The position numbers and the translations under genes are program-made. Shown here in pieces: positions 32,282 to 41,581 of a stretch of 64,000 nt of DNA (the stretch's first letter is position 1; each line of letters opens with the position of its first letter). The notes below the pieces were generated by a model. That model did not search any database. It saw nothing but the letters and a program-made list of their open reading frames with translations, and was not told where the DNA came from. The DNA comes from Adiantum capillus-veneris (Eukaryota > Streptophyta > Polypodiopsida > Polypodiales > Pteridaceae): assembly GCA_014529385.2 (NCBI GenBank), contig CM043955.1:148011640-148075639 (forward strand), read 5' to 3'.

Positions 32282-34087
32282 CTAGTCAGTTCTCGACTCA
32301 GATACAATCTTCGTGAGGACCGTACATATGGTTTTGTTTGTTGCTTCAGCTTGTCCGTTTGCTTGTGGATGATACGGGGCTGATTTCCTATGGATTACCA
32401 TGAATTCATCTAGAAGGATCTTTATCACTTCATTTATGAAATGTGTGCCTCGATCACTCACAATTTCTATTGGCAATCCATATCGTACAAAGACGTATTC
32501 ATACAGAAATTGTGCCGTGGTCCTGGCATCTGCTTTTTGAGTTGCCTTTGCTTCGACCCACTTTGTTAGATAGTCTGTAGCCACAACGATGTATTGTGCA
32601 TGAGTCTTATATGCAGGAGGCGAAATGGGTCCAACATAATCAATCCCCCATTTTGCAAAAGCTCTTGCCCCCATCATTGGTCTAAGCGGCATATCATCTC
32701 TTTTAAGTGGTACTTTGGTCCGCTGACAGTCATCACACCGTTTAACGTATTCCTCAGCGTCCATATGTAATGTTGGCCACCATATTCCTGCGGCTAAGAC
32801 AAGTTTTGCTGTCTTATCACCTGAGAAATGGCCTCCACCTACTCCTCCATGAGCTTGCTCTAGGATTATCACATACTCAGACTCTGATGCGCAAATCCTA
32901 AGCTGGTTGTCTTTACCTCTCTTATAGAGTTGATCTCCTATTAAAGCGTAATCTCTAGCTTCTGTCTCTACAGATTTCTGACGAGCTTTTGACGTTCCTT
33001 CTGGGAAAGTTCTATTTGTGAGATATTCAACAATATACTGACTCCATTCTGGAGCGATCATTATCTGATATAATGTTGAATACTCGGCTGGCGGTTTTGA
33101 TGAACATACAATACATACTGTGACATATTCATGTACGCTTTCTTTCATTCCTGGCCAATAGACTCCCAATTGTAACAAATTCCTATATGTGTTCCTTCTT
33201 GAACAATGAAATGCACATTCCTGAACATGTGCTTCTTGCAGATATATATTATATTCCTCAGGATTGATGCATAGTCGTAAAACATGATCATTTCCCAATT
33301 GATACAACCTTCCTGCAATCAATTGAAGATTCTTGGATTGCTGAATAGCAATATGTTTCAGGTTGTATTCTCTTCTATCGAACTCTCCTCCATAGGTTAA
33401 TAGGTCAACGACATTTTGAGACCACCTCGGTATCATTTCTATGTTGAACAAGTACGCGTCTGGCATGTCGTCATCTACTCCTATAGGGTCTTCTCCATTC
33501 GTCAATCGCGAAAGATGATCAGCTCTAAGATGTGTTTTTCCTTTCTTTACTACTACCGTGAAGTCGAATTCCAGTAAGATAATGAACCATCTCACTATTC
33601 TCCCGGTATTGCATGGTTTATTCACTAGGTAGAGCAAGGCTTGGTGATCCGTAAAAAACACAAACTTGTTGGCTAGAAGATAATGCCAAAATTTCTTCAC
33701 AGCATAGATCATTCCTAATCCTTCTCGCTCTGTTGTGGTGTAATTCTTCTCTGCATTGTTGAGCTGTCGACTGGCGTAACAGATAGGAAAATCCATGTTT
33801 CCTTCTTCTGGCTGAGCCAGAATGCATCCTATTGCATATGCCGAAGCATCTATGTGCACATGGAATATCTTCTCCCAATCTGGTGATTTCAAGACTGGAG
33901 CGGTAATGAGTGCCTCTTTCAATTTCTTGAATGATTCCTCACATTCCTCTGTCCATTCAAAGTTCACTATTAGCCTGTAAAGTGGTTGGCCTATTATAGC
34001 GTACATGTAAATGAATCGTCTATAATATCCACAATGTCCCATAAAGCTCTGTACTTGTTTCGCATTGGTTGGTCTAGGCATATCCAC
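32282..34087 (-). pseudogene. Gyp-4 pol middle: RT connection, RNase H, duplicated H2C2, integrase core
   Basis: 601 open codons, in frame with gag. Residues 1-70 finish RT (SFMGHCGYYRRF). RNase H ~75-195: HIDAS (D80), TEREGLGM, TDHQ (D147) and RADHLSR (D190), so all acidic residues are kept. Two H2C2 fingers follow: H287, H294, C325, C328 and H413, H420, C451, C454, each exactly 126 residues apart. Integrase core: KWGIDYVGPI, TDYLTKWVEA, IVSDRGTHF and the Glu in GQAEATN. The frame ends at a TAG (32282-32284) where Trp (TGG) would be expected before DQKLHSTLW. The rest of integrase continues in the same frame. Confidence 0.88.
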
Positions 34088-34402
34088 TATAACTTTTATC
34101 TTCTCTAAATCCGTGGATATTCCGTTTTGTGAGACAATATGTCCCAGAATTCTGCCCTGTCAGACCATAAACACACATTTCTCAGGATTGAGACAAATGC
34201 GATATGTCCTACATTTCTCAAATACTTTTCTTAGGTGTTCTAGATGCTCATCTCTCAGTAGAGAATGTACACATAAGTCATCCATGTATATTTCGAGAAA
34301 CAGCCTTAAGTATTCTTTGAAAGCATGCGTCATCAGCCTCTGGAAGGTTGCGGGAGCATTGGTTAGACCAAAAGGCCTAACCCGATAAGCATAAATTCCC
34401 CA
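34088..34402 (-). pseudogene. Gyp-4 RT palm with catalytic YMDD, between two stops
   Basis: The same frame continues between the TAG at 34403-34405 and the next open segment, with a further TGA at 34160-34162. It contains FGLTNAPATFQRLM, the catalytic box EIYMDDLC at about 34293-34270, and LNPEKCVF before the TGA. The TGA is most simply a CGA Arg codon changed by one transition. All RT catalytic residues are present. Confidence 0.82.
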
Positions 34403-35380
34403 CTACGTTGCAAAAGCTGTTTTATGTTGATCTTCCAATGCTATGGCTAGCTGGTTATATCCTGAAAAACCATCAAGAAAGGAGTATGCTGTTTTCCCTG
34501 ATACACGCTCTATAACATGATCAGTTATCGGCAGGGGATAATTGTCCCTGATTGTTGCAGCATTCACTTTCTTTAGGTTGACACACACTCGGAGTTTTCC
34601 GTTCTTCTTAGGTACTACCACAATCGGAGATACCCAATCAGTGTGTTCAATCTCGTATATGAATTCAGCTTCCATTAGCTTATCTATCTCTTCTTTGATT
34701 CGCTTAGCAAACGTATCATTATATGTGTATGGTCTCTGTCTGCTAGGCTTTGCGTCTTGTTTCAGTGGGATTGTGTGTTGGCATATCGATGGGTCAACTC
34801 CCTTTAAGTCCTTATAAGACCATGCAAACACATCCCTATAATCTCTGAGAAGACTCAAAAGTCTCTCTTCCTCGCCTGGAGACAAATCTGTGGCTATGTA
34901 TACCGGTCTAGGTGGCTCACCTGGAGCTGCTAAATCAACTTTTTTTGCATCCTCCGGTCCGTCATAAGATTCGTTCTCCTTCCTCTCTCGAATAGGTGGG
35001 GTTATTATCACCTTCCTATCCTCTATTGTGAATTTCCTATAGTGAGAGGGAACATCCATGTTTTCCTTGATTTTGGCGTTTTTGTCCTCTCCACTCTCAA
35101 TTTCTGTAGTCCAAACTTCTTTCAGAGTTTTCTTGAGCTCTCTGTACTTGTTTCTACGTTCTAGCTTGGACTCCGTGTGTTCTCTGTTGCGCTTGTTCTT
35201 TTCTGATTTTTCTGTTTCAGTTTTTGTTCCATTCTTTTGAACTTGATTTCTTGAGCCTCTTTTGTCTTTTCGTAAGCTCTTTTGATCACTGCCTCTCATT
35301 CTTCCAGAAATCTTATCCTTAACACAATCTTCAGCCTTTACTAGCATTAGGAATTGATTTTTTCCTCTTATTCTAGGCAT
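34403..35380 (-). pseudogene. Gyp-4 RT N-terminal half
   Basis: The charged linker (~1-150) precedes RT. RT motifs: FAWSYKDLKGVDPSICQH, IDKLMEAEFIYEIEHTDWVS, PIVVVPKKNGKLRVCVN (N where most relatives have D) and the motif-A block YSFLDGFSGYNQLAI with catalytic Asp. It closes at TAG 34403-34405 after HKTAFAT. The upstream text to 35536 is open in the same frame. DWVSPIVVVPKKNGK and FLDGFSGYNQ are typical of Athila/Tat-side plant gypsy RTs. Confidence 0.85.
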
Positions 35381-35533
35381 CGGATTGGTTCTAACCCCTT
35401 TTGTTTTTTTCTTTGCTCTACAGTGTTTCTGGCGTTGTTTTGTTTGGTTCGGAAAATCATAAAATCGGACATCCGTTATAGTTTCGTCGTTTCCGCTTGA
35501 ATTGTCCGTTGACTCGTTGTCTGCTTCATTTCC

Positions 35534-36418
35534 TCACTCTGGATGATTGGGAATGTCGTGAAACACCTCTTCTTCATCTTCTTTTTTCAGTGTATCGTTT
35601 TTTTCAGTTTCATTTTCGAGTACAGTTCTCAACATGAAATACGGAACCACGTCGTACCCGTCCTTGTCGCAAAATTTCGTTGTGGGACCATCCGGAATTG
35701 TACAAACATCTAGGGTTGCTAGAATGTGTGTCCATTCTAATGGTTCAAACGTGTCCTCTGGAAAGGGTTCTCCTATATAAGTTTCGTCTTCGATAGCCCT
35801 TTCTAAAACACATTCTTCTCGTTTCAGACTTCCACATTTCGAAGCTCCACACATCCATAACTCCTTGGGTTTACCTAACCAAGCTGGAAATTCGGATCCC
35901 GCCAAAGTAGCCGAATCAAATTCCTCTACCGGTGTTCGGTTCACATCTTTGTAGCTATGGTCTTTCAGGTTCACACGTGTAGTGGTTTCCATATTTCTCA
36001 GGTATATGTGATCGTAGCCCCAATCCTGGACCATTTTCAACTGTCTCATGAATGGTCTTCCCAGTATGATATCATAGTTATTCTCCTTGCCAAAATCGAC
36101 AATAGCGAAAGTATGTTCGTATTCAATGCCGCAAGAAGTCACTACAACTTTCTCTAATAACCCCATAGGTTTCTCCATGTGTCCATCTGCTAATTGGAGT
36201 TTCAACCTAGTCTTCCTTATTGCTGGTTTCCCCCATTTTTTCCAGATTTCTTTTGTAGCAATGGCTACCCCAGCTCCGCTGTCTAGTATTGCCATTGTGT
36301 TCACTCCGTGGAATTCAACTGGTAAGGTTGTATTCCCCTCTTCACCTTCGCAATACTCTCCGACCTTGTTTAAGGGTACAGGCTTAGCGTTCTTTTGTGG
36401 CTTGCTCAGCTCCTCCAT
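35534..36418 (-). pseudogene. Gyp-4 first retropepsin (canonical position)
   Basis: Residues ~30-135 form a retropepsin: VEFHGVNTMAILDSGAG with catalytic D46-S47-G48, KLQLADGHMEKPMGLL, then YDIILGRPFMRQLKMVQDW. It would cleave the Gag-Pol polyprotein. A ~150-residue acidic extension follows before RT. It closes at a TGA (35534-35536) in NHPE-stop-GNEADNES, again explained by CGA to TGA. The frame is continuous with gag upstream (stop TAA at 36425-36427) and RT downstream. Confidence 0.85.
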
Positions 36419-36424
36419 GCTCTC

Positions 36425-38323
36425 TTACAATCTCGATGTTGGATCTTTTATCCCGAATTTCTCCAAGCATTTTCCTACACTGGTCCACATATGTGGTCTT
36501 AGCCTCAAAAGCTCAGCTAGAGTGATAGTGCATGTCACTGGTGTTGACAAAATCTCTATCAATCCTTGCGAATCCATGACTTTTTCTGATGAGATTTTTC
36601 TTGAGGGAAGTGCTCTAATCTCAGATTTTGCTTCATACTCTCCTAAGTATGAAGGTAAGGTTTTCAGTGAATGAGGTTTGCTCTCCATTGTTCTAACAGA
36701 GCCCCCATCTCCCCAGTAAGATTGCAGATCCAAGTCCACTTGAGATCCTGCCTCAAATTCCACTATGGGAGGATTCCTGATGTCCTTTTCCCAATTTGTC
36801 TGATTAGCTTGGCAACTTAGCTCGTTTGCAAAGTTTGACTCTCTCACTTGTTTCCAAAATTCATTGTAATCCTCATCTTTTCCGTAAATCCTCTGTATGA
36901 CTGGATGAAAACTCTCTATCTCCTGATCGGTTGTGTTCAATACTATGCGGTCATCCTTTTGTGTATTTTCAGGCTTTTGTGCACTGGGAGTCTTTTCAGC
37001 TACCCGTGAAACGATAGTCTCTTGCTGAATTGGGTTTTCCTTTCCACAATTCATTGTTTCTTTTGGTGGTTCTAATAAGGCTTGTGCAGTCTCGATCATT
37101 CTCTGGCACATTTCAAGTCTCTGCTTTTCCAATTCTGCATTTGGGTATGTCATCCACCTCTGTTCTTGTGTTTGGTTGTTCTTTAACCTAGCTTTGTAAG
37201 CTCTCATCAGTGCGTCCAATGGTTCGTGTACCTTGTCGACTAGCACTGATCCCCCGGAGCTTAAGCTCGTTGTTTCTTTGATACTCTTTTGTTTCGTTCT
37301 TTCCGGGCTCATCTCTCGTTTCCCGTTTTGACTCTCAAGTTTTTCTAATCTAGCTTTAGTTTGCTTTAGTTCCTCAGCTAGAATAGCGTCTTCACGTTCT
37401 TTTCTCAACTTCATGCGTGCTTTTCTAGCTTTCCATGTGTTTTTCTGACTCCGCGGTCCTTGACTAACTACGTCAGTCGCTAACTTTCCATTCTCAGGTT
37501 CTCTAGTGGTTTTCTTAGCTTGAGCTCTAGTAACAACTTGCGTTGGTATCAGAGTTTCATTTTCAGACCCACTGCTGGTAGGAATAGTTTCTAGCATATT
37601 CAATGTCGTCTTTTGCACTTTGTTTGGATTCTTTGAACAATCCTCAATGAAGTGAGTAACCCCACACTCAGTGCAATAAGCGTTAATTCTAATGATTTCC
37701 GTATGTGGGCAAACATTCATCAGATGGTCACCTCCACACTTGTAACAGGGTCCTAGTGCTGGTCTTGGTCCCGCTTGATTCGTCCTTTGTGGGTAGGATG
37801 GTCTTTGTCCTGTTAACCCTCCATGAGCTATGAACATCAAGGTTCTTGCGTCCAAATTGTATCTCTCTTCATCAGAAGCACTTGTAATTGTTGGTATTCC
37901 AACATTCCCCATCATGCCCCATGGTTCTGGTTGTTTTGGTTCTTCTGGTGGGTAATAAACTGTCGGAGACATGTGTGCACCCGATTCTTCGTAATAGGCT
38001 TGAACAGGCACTAAGGCTTGTTCTTCCTGATTCTCTAAGGTTGGTGCATATCTAATGCCCACTGGTCTTGCTCCTGGTAAAGGTGGTTGTTGTCCCAATA
38101 TCGGTTGCGGTCTTTCTATCCCCATAGGTCCAGGTACATTTCCCGTTGGGTATCGAGGTACTGGATGTACTTGAGGTGGTGCTAATTGAGCAGGAGGTGC
38201 GTACTGGCGCTCCCTTACATACCCTTTGTTGTAATAACACTCCTCTGTTGGATGATTTGTCCATTTTTGTTCAATAGCACACCATTTCAGTGTTTTTGGC
38301 AATGGTTTTTGGTATGGTGCCAT
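36425..38323 (-). pseudogene. Gyp-4 gag C-terminal half: zinc-knuckle region
   Basis: 632 codons in frame with the gag core. Near the start KWCAIEQKWTNHPTEECYY is a W-C...NH-x-T-E-E-C pseudo-knuckle. Then a proline-rich stretch, and two CX2CX3HX4C knuckles, CYKCGGDHLMNVC and CTECGVTHFIEDC. TQVVTRAQAKKT follows, a motif shared with the Gyp-1 relic. The rest is charged, with a Lys/Arg/Glu helical part (KARMKLRKEREDAILAEEL). It ends at TAA 36425-36427. The knuckles would bind RNA. Confidence 0.83.
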
Positions 38324-38338
38324 CCTTTTTAGAGCATC

Positions 38339-39922
38339 TTATATCATTTGCTCTACATTTGGCATGGTTGTTGTTTGAACATTCTTTTTAGTGGTAGTCT
38401 CGCTCGCTACGGAGGAGGAGCTACTGGATGAAAAATCTGTATCCCCGGACACCTCTCCATAAACCGTACAGTTATCCACTAAGTACAATGCCTCTCTCGT
38501 TACTTGCTCGAAACTTGTACAAGCTTTCAAGTGCAAGTCCTTTTTGAGAGTGTCGTTCCTCAGTCCCTCAATAAAGAGAACAGATAGTCTGTCATCTTGT
38601 GGTCGTTCACGTACTGGACATCTCTCAATGTATTGTTTGAAGCGAAGTGAAGCTTCCTTCACCTTTTCGTGTTCTCTCTGTTTAAAAGCATATATTTGTG
38701 AGACCGTATTGTGCTTAATCCCTCGTTTTGAGAATTCCTCAGCAAACTCTCTTAGCAAATGGTCAATGTCATGGAATCCCCCTATGTTCATTGGTTGAAA
38801 CCATGTCAATGCAGTACCTTCTAGAGTAAGACCAAATCCCTCGTATTGTGTATGGAAATCTGTTATCTGCTTAGCTCTTAAGACTTGATTAAAGAGTGAC
38901 ACATGTGCATACGGATCTCCTGAACCACCATACTTCTTTGGCATACACTTGGCTACTTGAGATGGTCTCATACGTCTATGATCTGCTACCAATCTCATTG
39001 CTCCTGTGTCCCGGCTAAAGCTTTCTCTAGCATCATGGACTTCATGGGTTACCCTTGTCGGTTCCTCTGCCCTGAATCTACTACTGGGAGGTAAATGTGA
39101 TGGTTCCGCTTCAAACCTTGGACCTGGAGTGGTATAGGTGGGGATTGGAACTGCACTACCTCGATTCGTCTCCATTGACTCTCTGGAATGTAATGATCCC
39201 ATTGGTCCGAGCTTCGAGTCCCAAGGTTGACTGAAAGAGTCAGCAACCTGAGTTCTTTGTCCTCCTGTTGTCATTGAGTTTTGCACTCCATTTGTTGGTG
39301 CTGGTCTATGTGAGCTAGAAGTAACATAGTACTGATGTAGTGGTCCCCCAAAGTATGTATATCCTTCTAATTCTTTCTTGCCCATTGTTGAGTATTGCCT
39401 GCCATACTTATCGTAAGCGGCAATTTTCACTTCCGATCCCTCTGTGTAGGTAAAGACATAAAGTCTTTTTTGGTCTGTCAACTCTCCGGTGTAGGGTTCT
39501 TCACATCTATAATAGAGATCTTGCTCCCCATTATTATATTTGTACAGCCCCACATAGATGTTATCAGTGTTGATCCTTGTAGTTTCATTCTCTCTTCTTA
39601 ACCTCGCATTAGGGAAGTTCATTATTGGTGCTTTCTCCTCAAGTTCTTCATCTATTTTGGCTTTGGTGCCCATCAATCCCCACTTGTCCACAATGTTAGG
39701 GTTTAGGACTACCAAGTACATGGTACCCTCGTCATCTAGATATCTATCTCCGCTATAGCTCACAGGCACTAAGTCCTTGAACTCACTAGGTCTATCTTCT
39801 ATCTTTACACAATAGCGGTCCATTCCATCTTTGTAGATCTTGGCACCTTGCTCATTGTCGTACTGGTATTTTATGAACAATAGCTTCATGGTGGCGGAAG
39901 GGTTTGATGATCCTGCTGCCAT
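38339..39922 (-). pseudogene. Gyp-4 gag N-terminal half, with unfamiliar N-terminal region
   Basis: The ATG is at 39922 (MAAGSSNPSATMKLL); the frame is open further upstream but only into the LTR junction. Residues ~10-215 are rich in Tyr, Asp and Gly with beta-like text (DGMDRYCVKIEDRPSEF, GTMYLVVLNPNIVDKWGLM, NIYVGLYKYNNGEQDLYYRC) and match no gag domain I know. The retrotransposon gag domain occupies ~325-515: PKKYGGSGDPYAHVSLFNQV, ALTWFQPMNIG, FAEEFSKRG and RFKQYIERCP. A Ser run and NVEQMI precede the TAA at 38339-38341, after which the same frame continues (DALKRMAPYQKP). Confidence 0.83.
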
Positions 39923-39989
39923 ATTTCCTCTGTTGTTCAGGTTCAAGTGTTCCAAGTTTTTGGTGAAAATCTCGTAAGATCTCTCCGAA

Positions 39990-40512
39990 AACAACTAGGT
40001 GGGTGTCAAATCACCTACTCGACCTTCTAATGACAATCACTACTAAGGAAATCAAATCTAAGTTCTAAAACACGCAAGTGACCGAAATTCGTACTACGAA
40101 CGAATGCTATACGAAACAGGATCTAGAATCATCGAATCAATCTCAAACTCAAGGGGAAGTCTATACACTAGGTAAGAACAACACCCTAAAGACTTGAACT
40201 GCAAAATCAACCTATAACCACTCCGTGCGGTAAACGCGTATGAAGACAGGCCGAAAAATACAGGTGACCGAAACTTGACCCCGATGGTACTAATGTGTAG
40301 CTCTACTTGTTGTGGTTCTATAGATATGCTGCACGCTCTATTCCGACACACGAGTTGGAAGAAAACTCACACCGAAGCTCGTAGGAACTTACCACACATA
40401 GAAGCCGATAGCGCGCACTCTTGGTATCTGTACGTAGCTCTCACCGTTGCTAACACAATGGTGGTGTCGCTTCTCCAATGGCGGCCCCGTAGCTCGCGTA
40501 GCAAGGAGATAA

Positions 40513-40547
<35 letters not shown>

Positions 40548-40834
40548 ACACAGTCACGGCGCTCAAAAACTCTCTTTGATTAATAATTGAATCCTCCTTT
40601 AGGTTACAAAACTTTGGCTTATATACCTCAGCCTTGGAGGTGAGAACATCTCTAATTATTTACATCAACAGGTGAAATTACGTCGGGATTACAGGCTGGA
40701 AACTCAATTGAGTCCCGTTACTTAATGAATGGCTCAAATCAAAATTAATGTCGGAAAGACATTTATTACAATCAATGGTTACAAAATGATGGGTGTGAGC
40801 AAAAATGTGGTTGGGATCCTCTGCTGGCTCAACA
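39990..40834 (-). repeat. Gyp-4 5' LTR (right), 3' end deleted
   Basis: It matches the left LTR from AACAACTAGGTGGG to CTCAACA, with a longer (CT)n at about 40515-40544. The last ~98 bp in element sense (homologous to 23316-23413), the primer site and part of the leader are absent; the gag ATG is only ~68 bp from the junction. Against the left LTR I count about seven substitutions, all transitions. Confidence 0.9.
40618..40627 (-). promoter_or_regulatory. Putative Gyp-4 LTR TATA box
   Basis: On the minus strand GGTATATAAG, conserved in both LTRs and oriented toward gag. A plausible core promoter; no start site can be shown. Confidence 0.5.
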
Positions 40835-40839
40835 CAAAG
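40835..40839. other. Gyp-4 target-site duplication, right copy
   Basis: CAAAG, matching 23311-23315. Confidence 0.95.
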
Positions 40840-41581
40840 TACTCACCGAATGGCGAAGCTTAAAGCTCTCTCCCAATGAATCCATCCACAAATATGTAGA
40901 CAAGTTTTGGGACCTACAACTCAAAGCCAATGTCTTCAAAAAGTTGGATTTTGGAGAGCAAAAGCAACAATTTTGCGCGGGCTTAACCGAAGAAATGGCG
41001 GAGTATGTCAACTCCCAAAGGCCACGCACCATATCGGCGGTAATACACCATACTATGGTGGCCTCACGAATCAATTTCCAAATGGGGGACTAAAAGAAAT
41101 AATAAGCCCCCGGAAAACAAGGGTTCCAATGAGCCTAAGGGGAAGGACAATGTCCAAAAGTCTCCTAAGGACAACTCCAACAAAGCTAAAGAGAAGGGAG
41201 TTTACAAAGGTAAGAACAAACTCTCTCCTGAAGAGCTTGAGCGTTATCTCAAGGATAACCGATGTTTCAAGTGCGGCGAACAAGGGCATGCGTACCGCGC
41301 TTGTCCCCAAAAGAACAACCGCCAAGATCCTCCTAGAGCTTCCTTGGTTGAAATCCAAGAGGAGGAGACTCACCAAACTCATCACAAAGGATCTCCTCTA
41401 TGCCATGCTTGGGGAAAGGTAAGAGAACATGATGCTTTTATTCTCTTTGACCCTGGTTCTACTCACAATTTTATATCTATGGAGTTAGCCACCAAGCTAG
41501 GCATACAATCCTACGAGATGGGAGATGTCCTACCCGCAGACAGTGCCTTCAAGGGGCAAGAAGCTTCAGTCAGTCCCTTAA
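40840..41581 (+). pseudogene. Gyp-3 gag C-terminus, zinc knuckle and protease N-terminus
   Basis: Gag resumes (LTEWRSLKLSPNESIHKYV, then GLTEEMAEYVNSQRP). An extra G in a G run near 41090 shifts the frame. In the next frame, KPPENKGSNEPKGK leads to the CCHC knuckle CFKCGEQGHAYRAC at about 41267-41308. The retropepsin starts with AFILFDPGSTHNFIS near 41440-41475: the catalytic D-S/T-G is D-P-G. A second one-base shift near 41590 connects to the long pol frame. Both shifts and the Pro would disable Gag-Pol and protease. Confidence 0.82.

Larger units (their letters stand above)
23316..40834 (-). mobile_element. Gyp-4: 17.5-kb Ty3/gypsy element with extra domains
   Basis: It is bounded by CAAAG duplications and TGTTAAGG...CTCAACA ends and inserted into Gyp-3 gag, on the minus strand. 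Element order (right to left): 5' LTR missing its last ~98 bp; gag with an unusual N-terminus; retropepsin; RT; RNase H; duplicated integrase zinc domain; integrase core; second retropepsin-like domain; W-x-P-K repeats; non-coding spacer with five palindromes; intact 1085-aa ORF; polypurine tract; 3' LTR with a 349-bp tandem duplication. RT motifs (YSFLDGFSGYNQ) and the extra ORF after pol resemble the Athila/Tat side of plant gypsy elements, but this architecture matches none I know. Confidence 0.93.
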
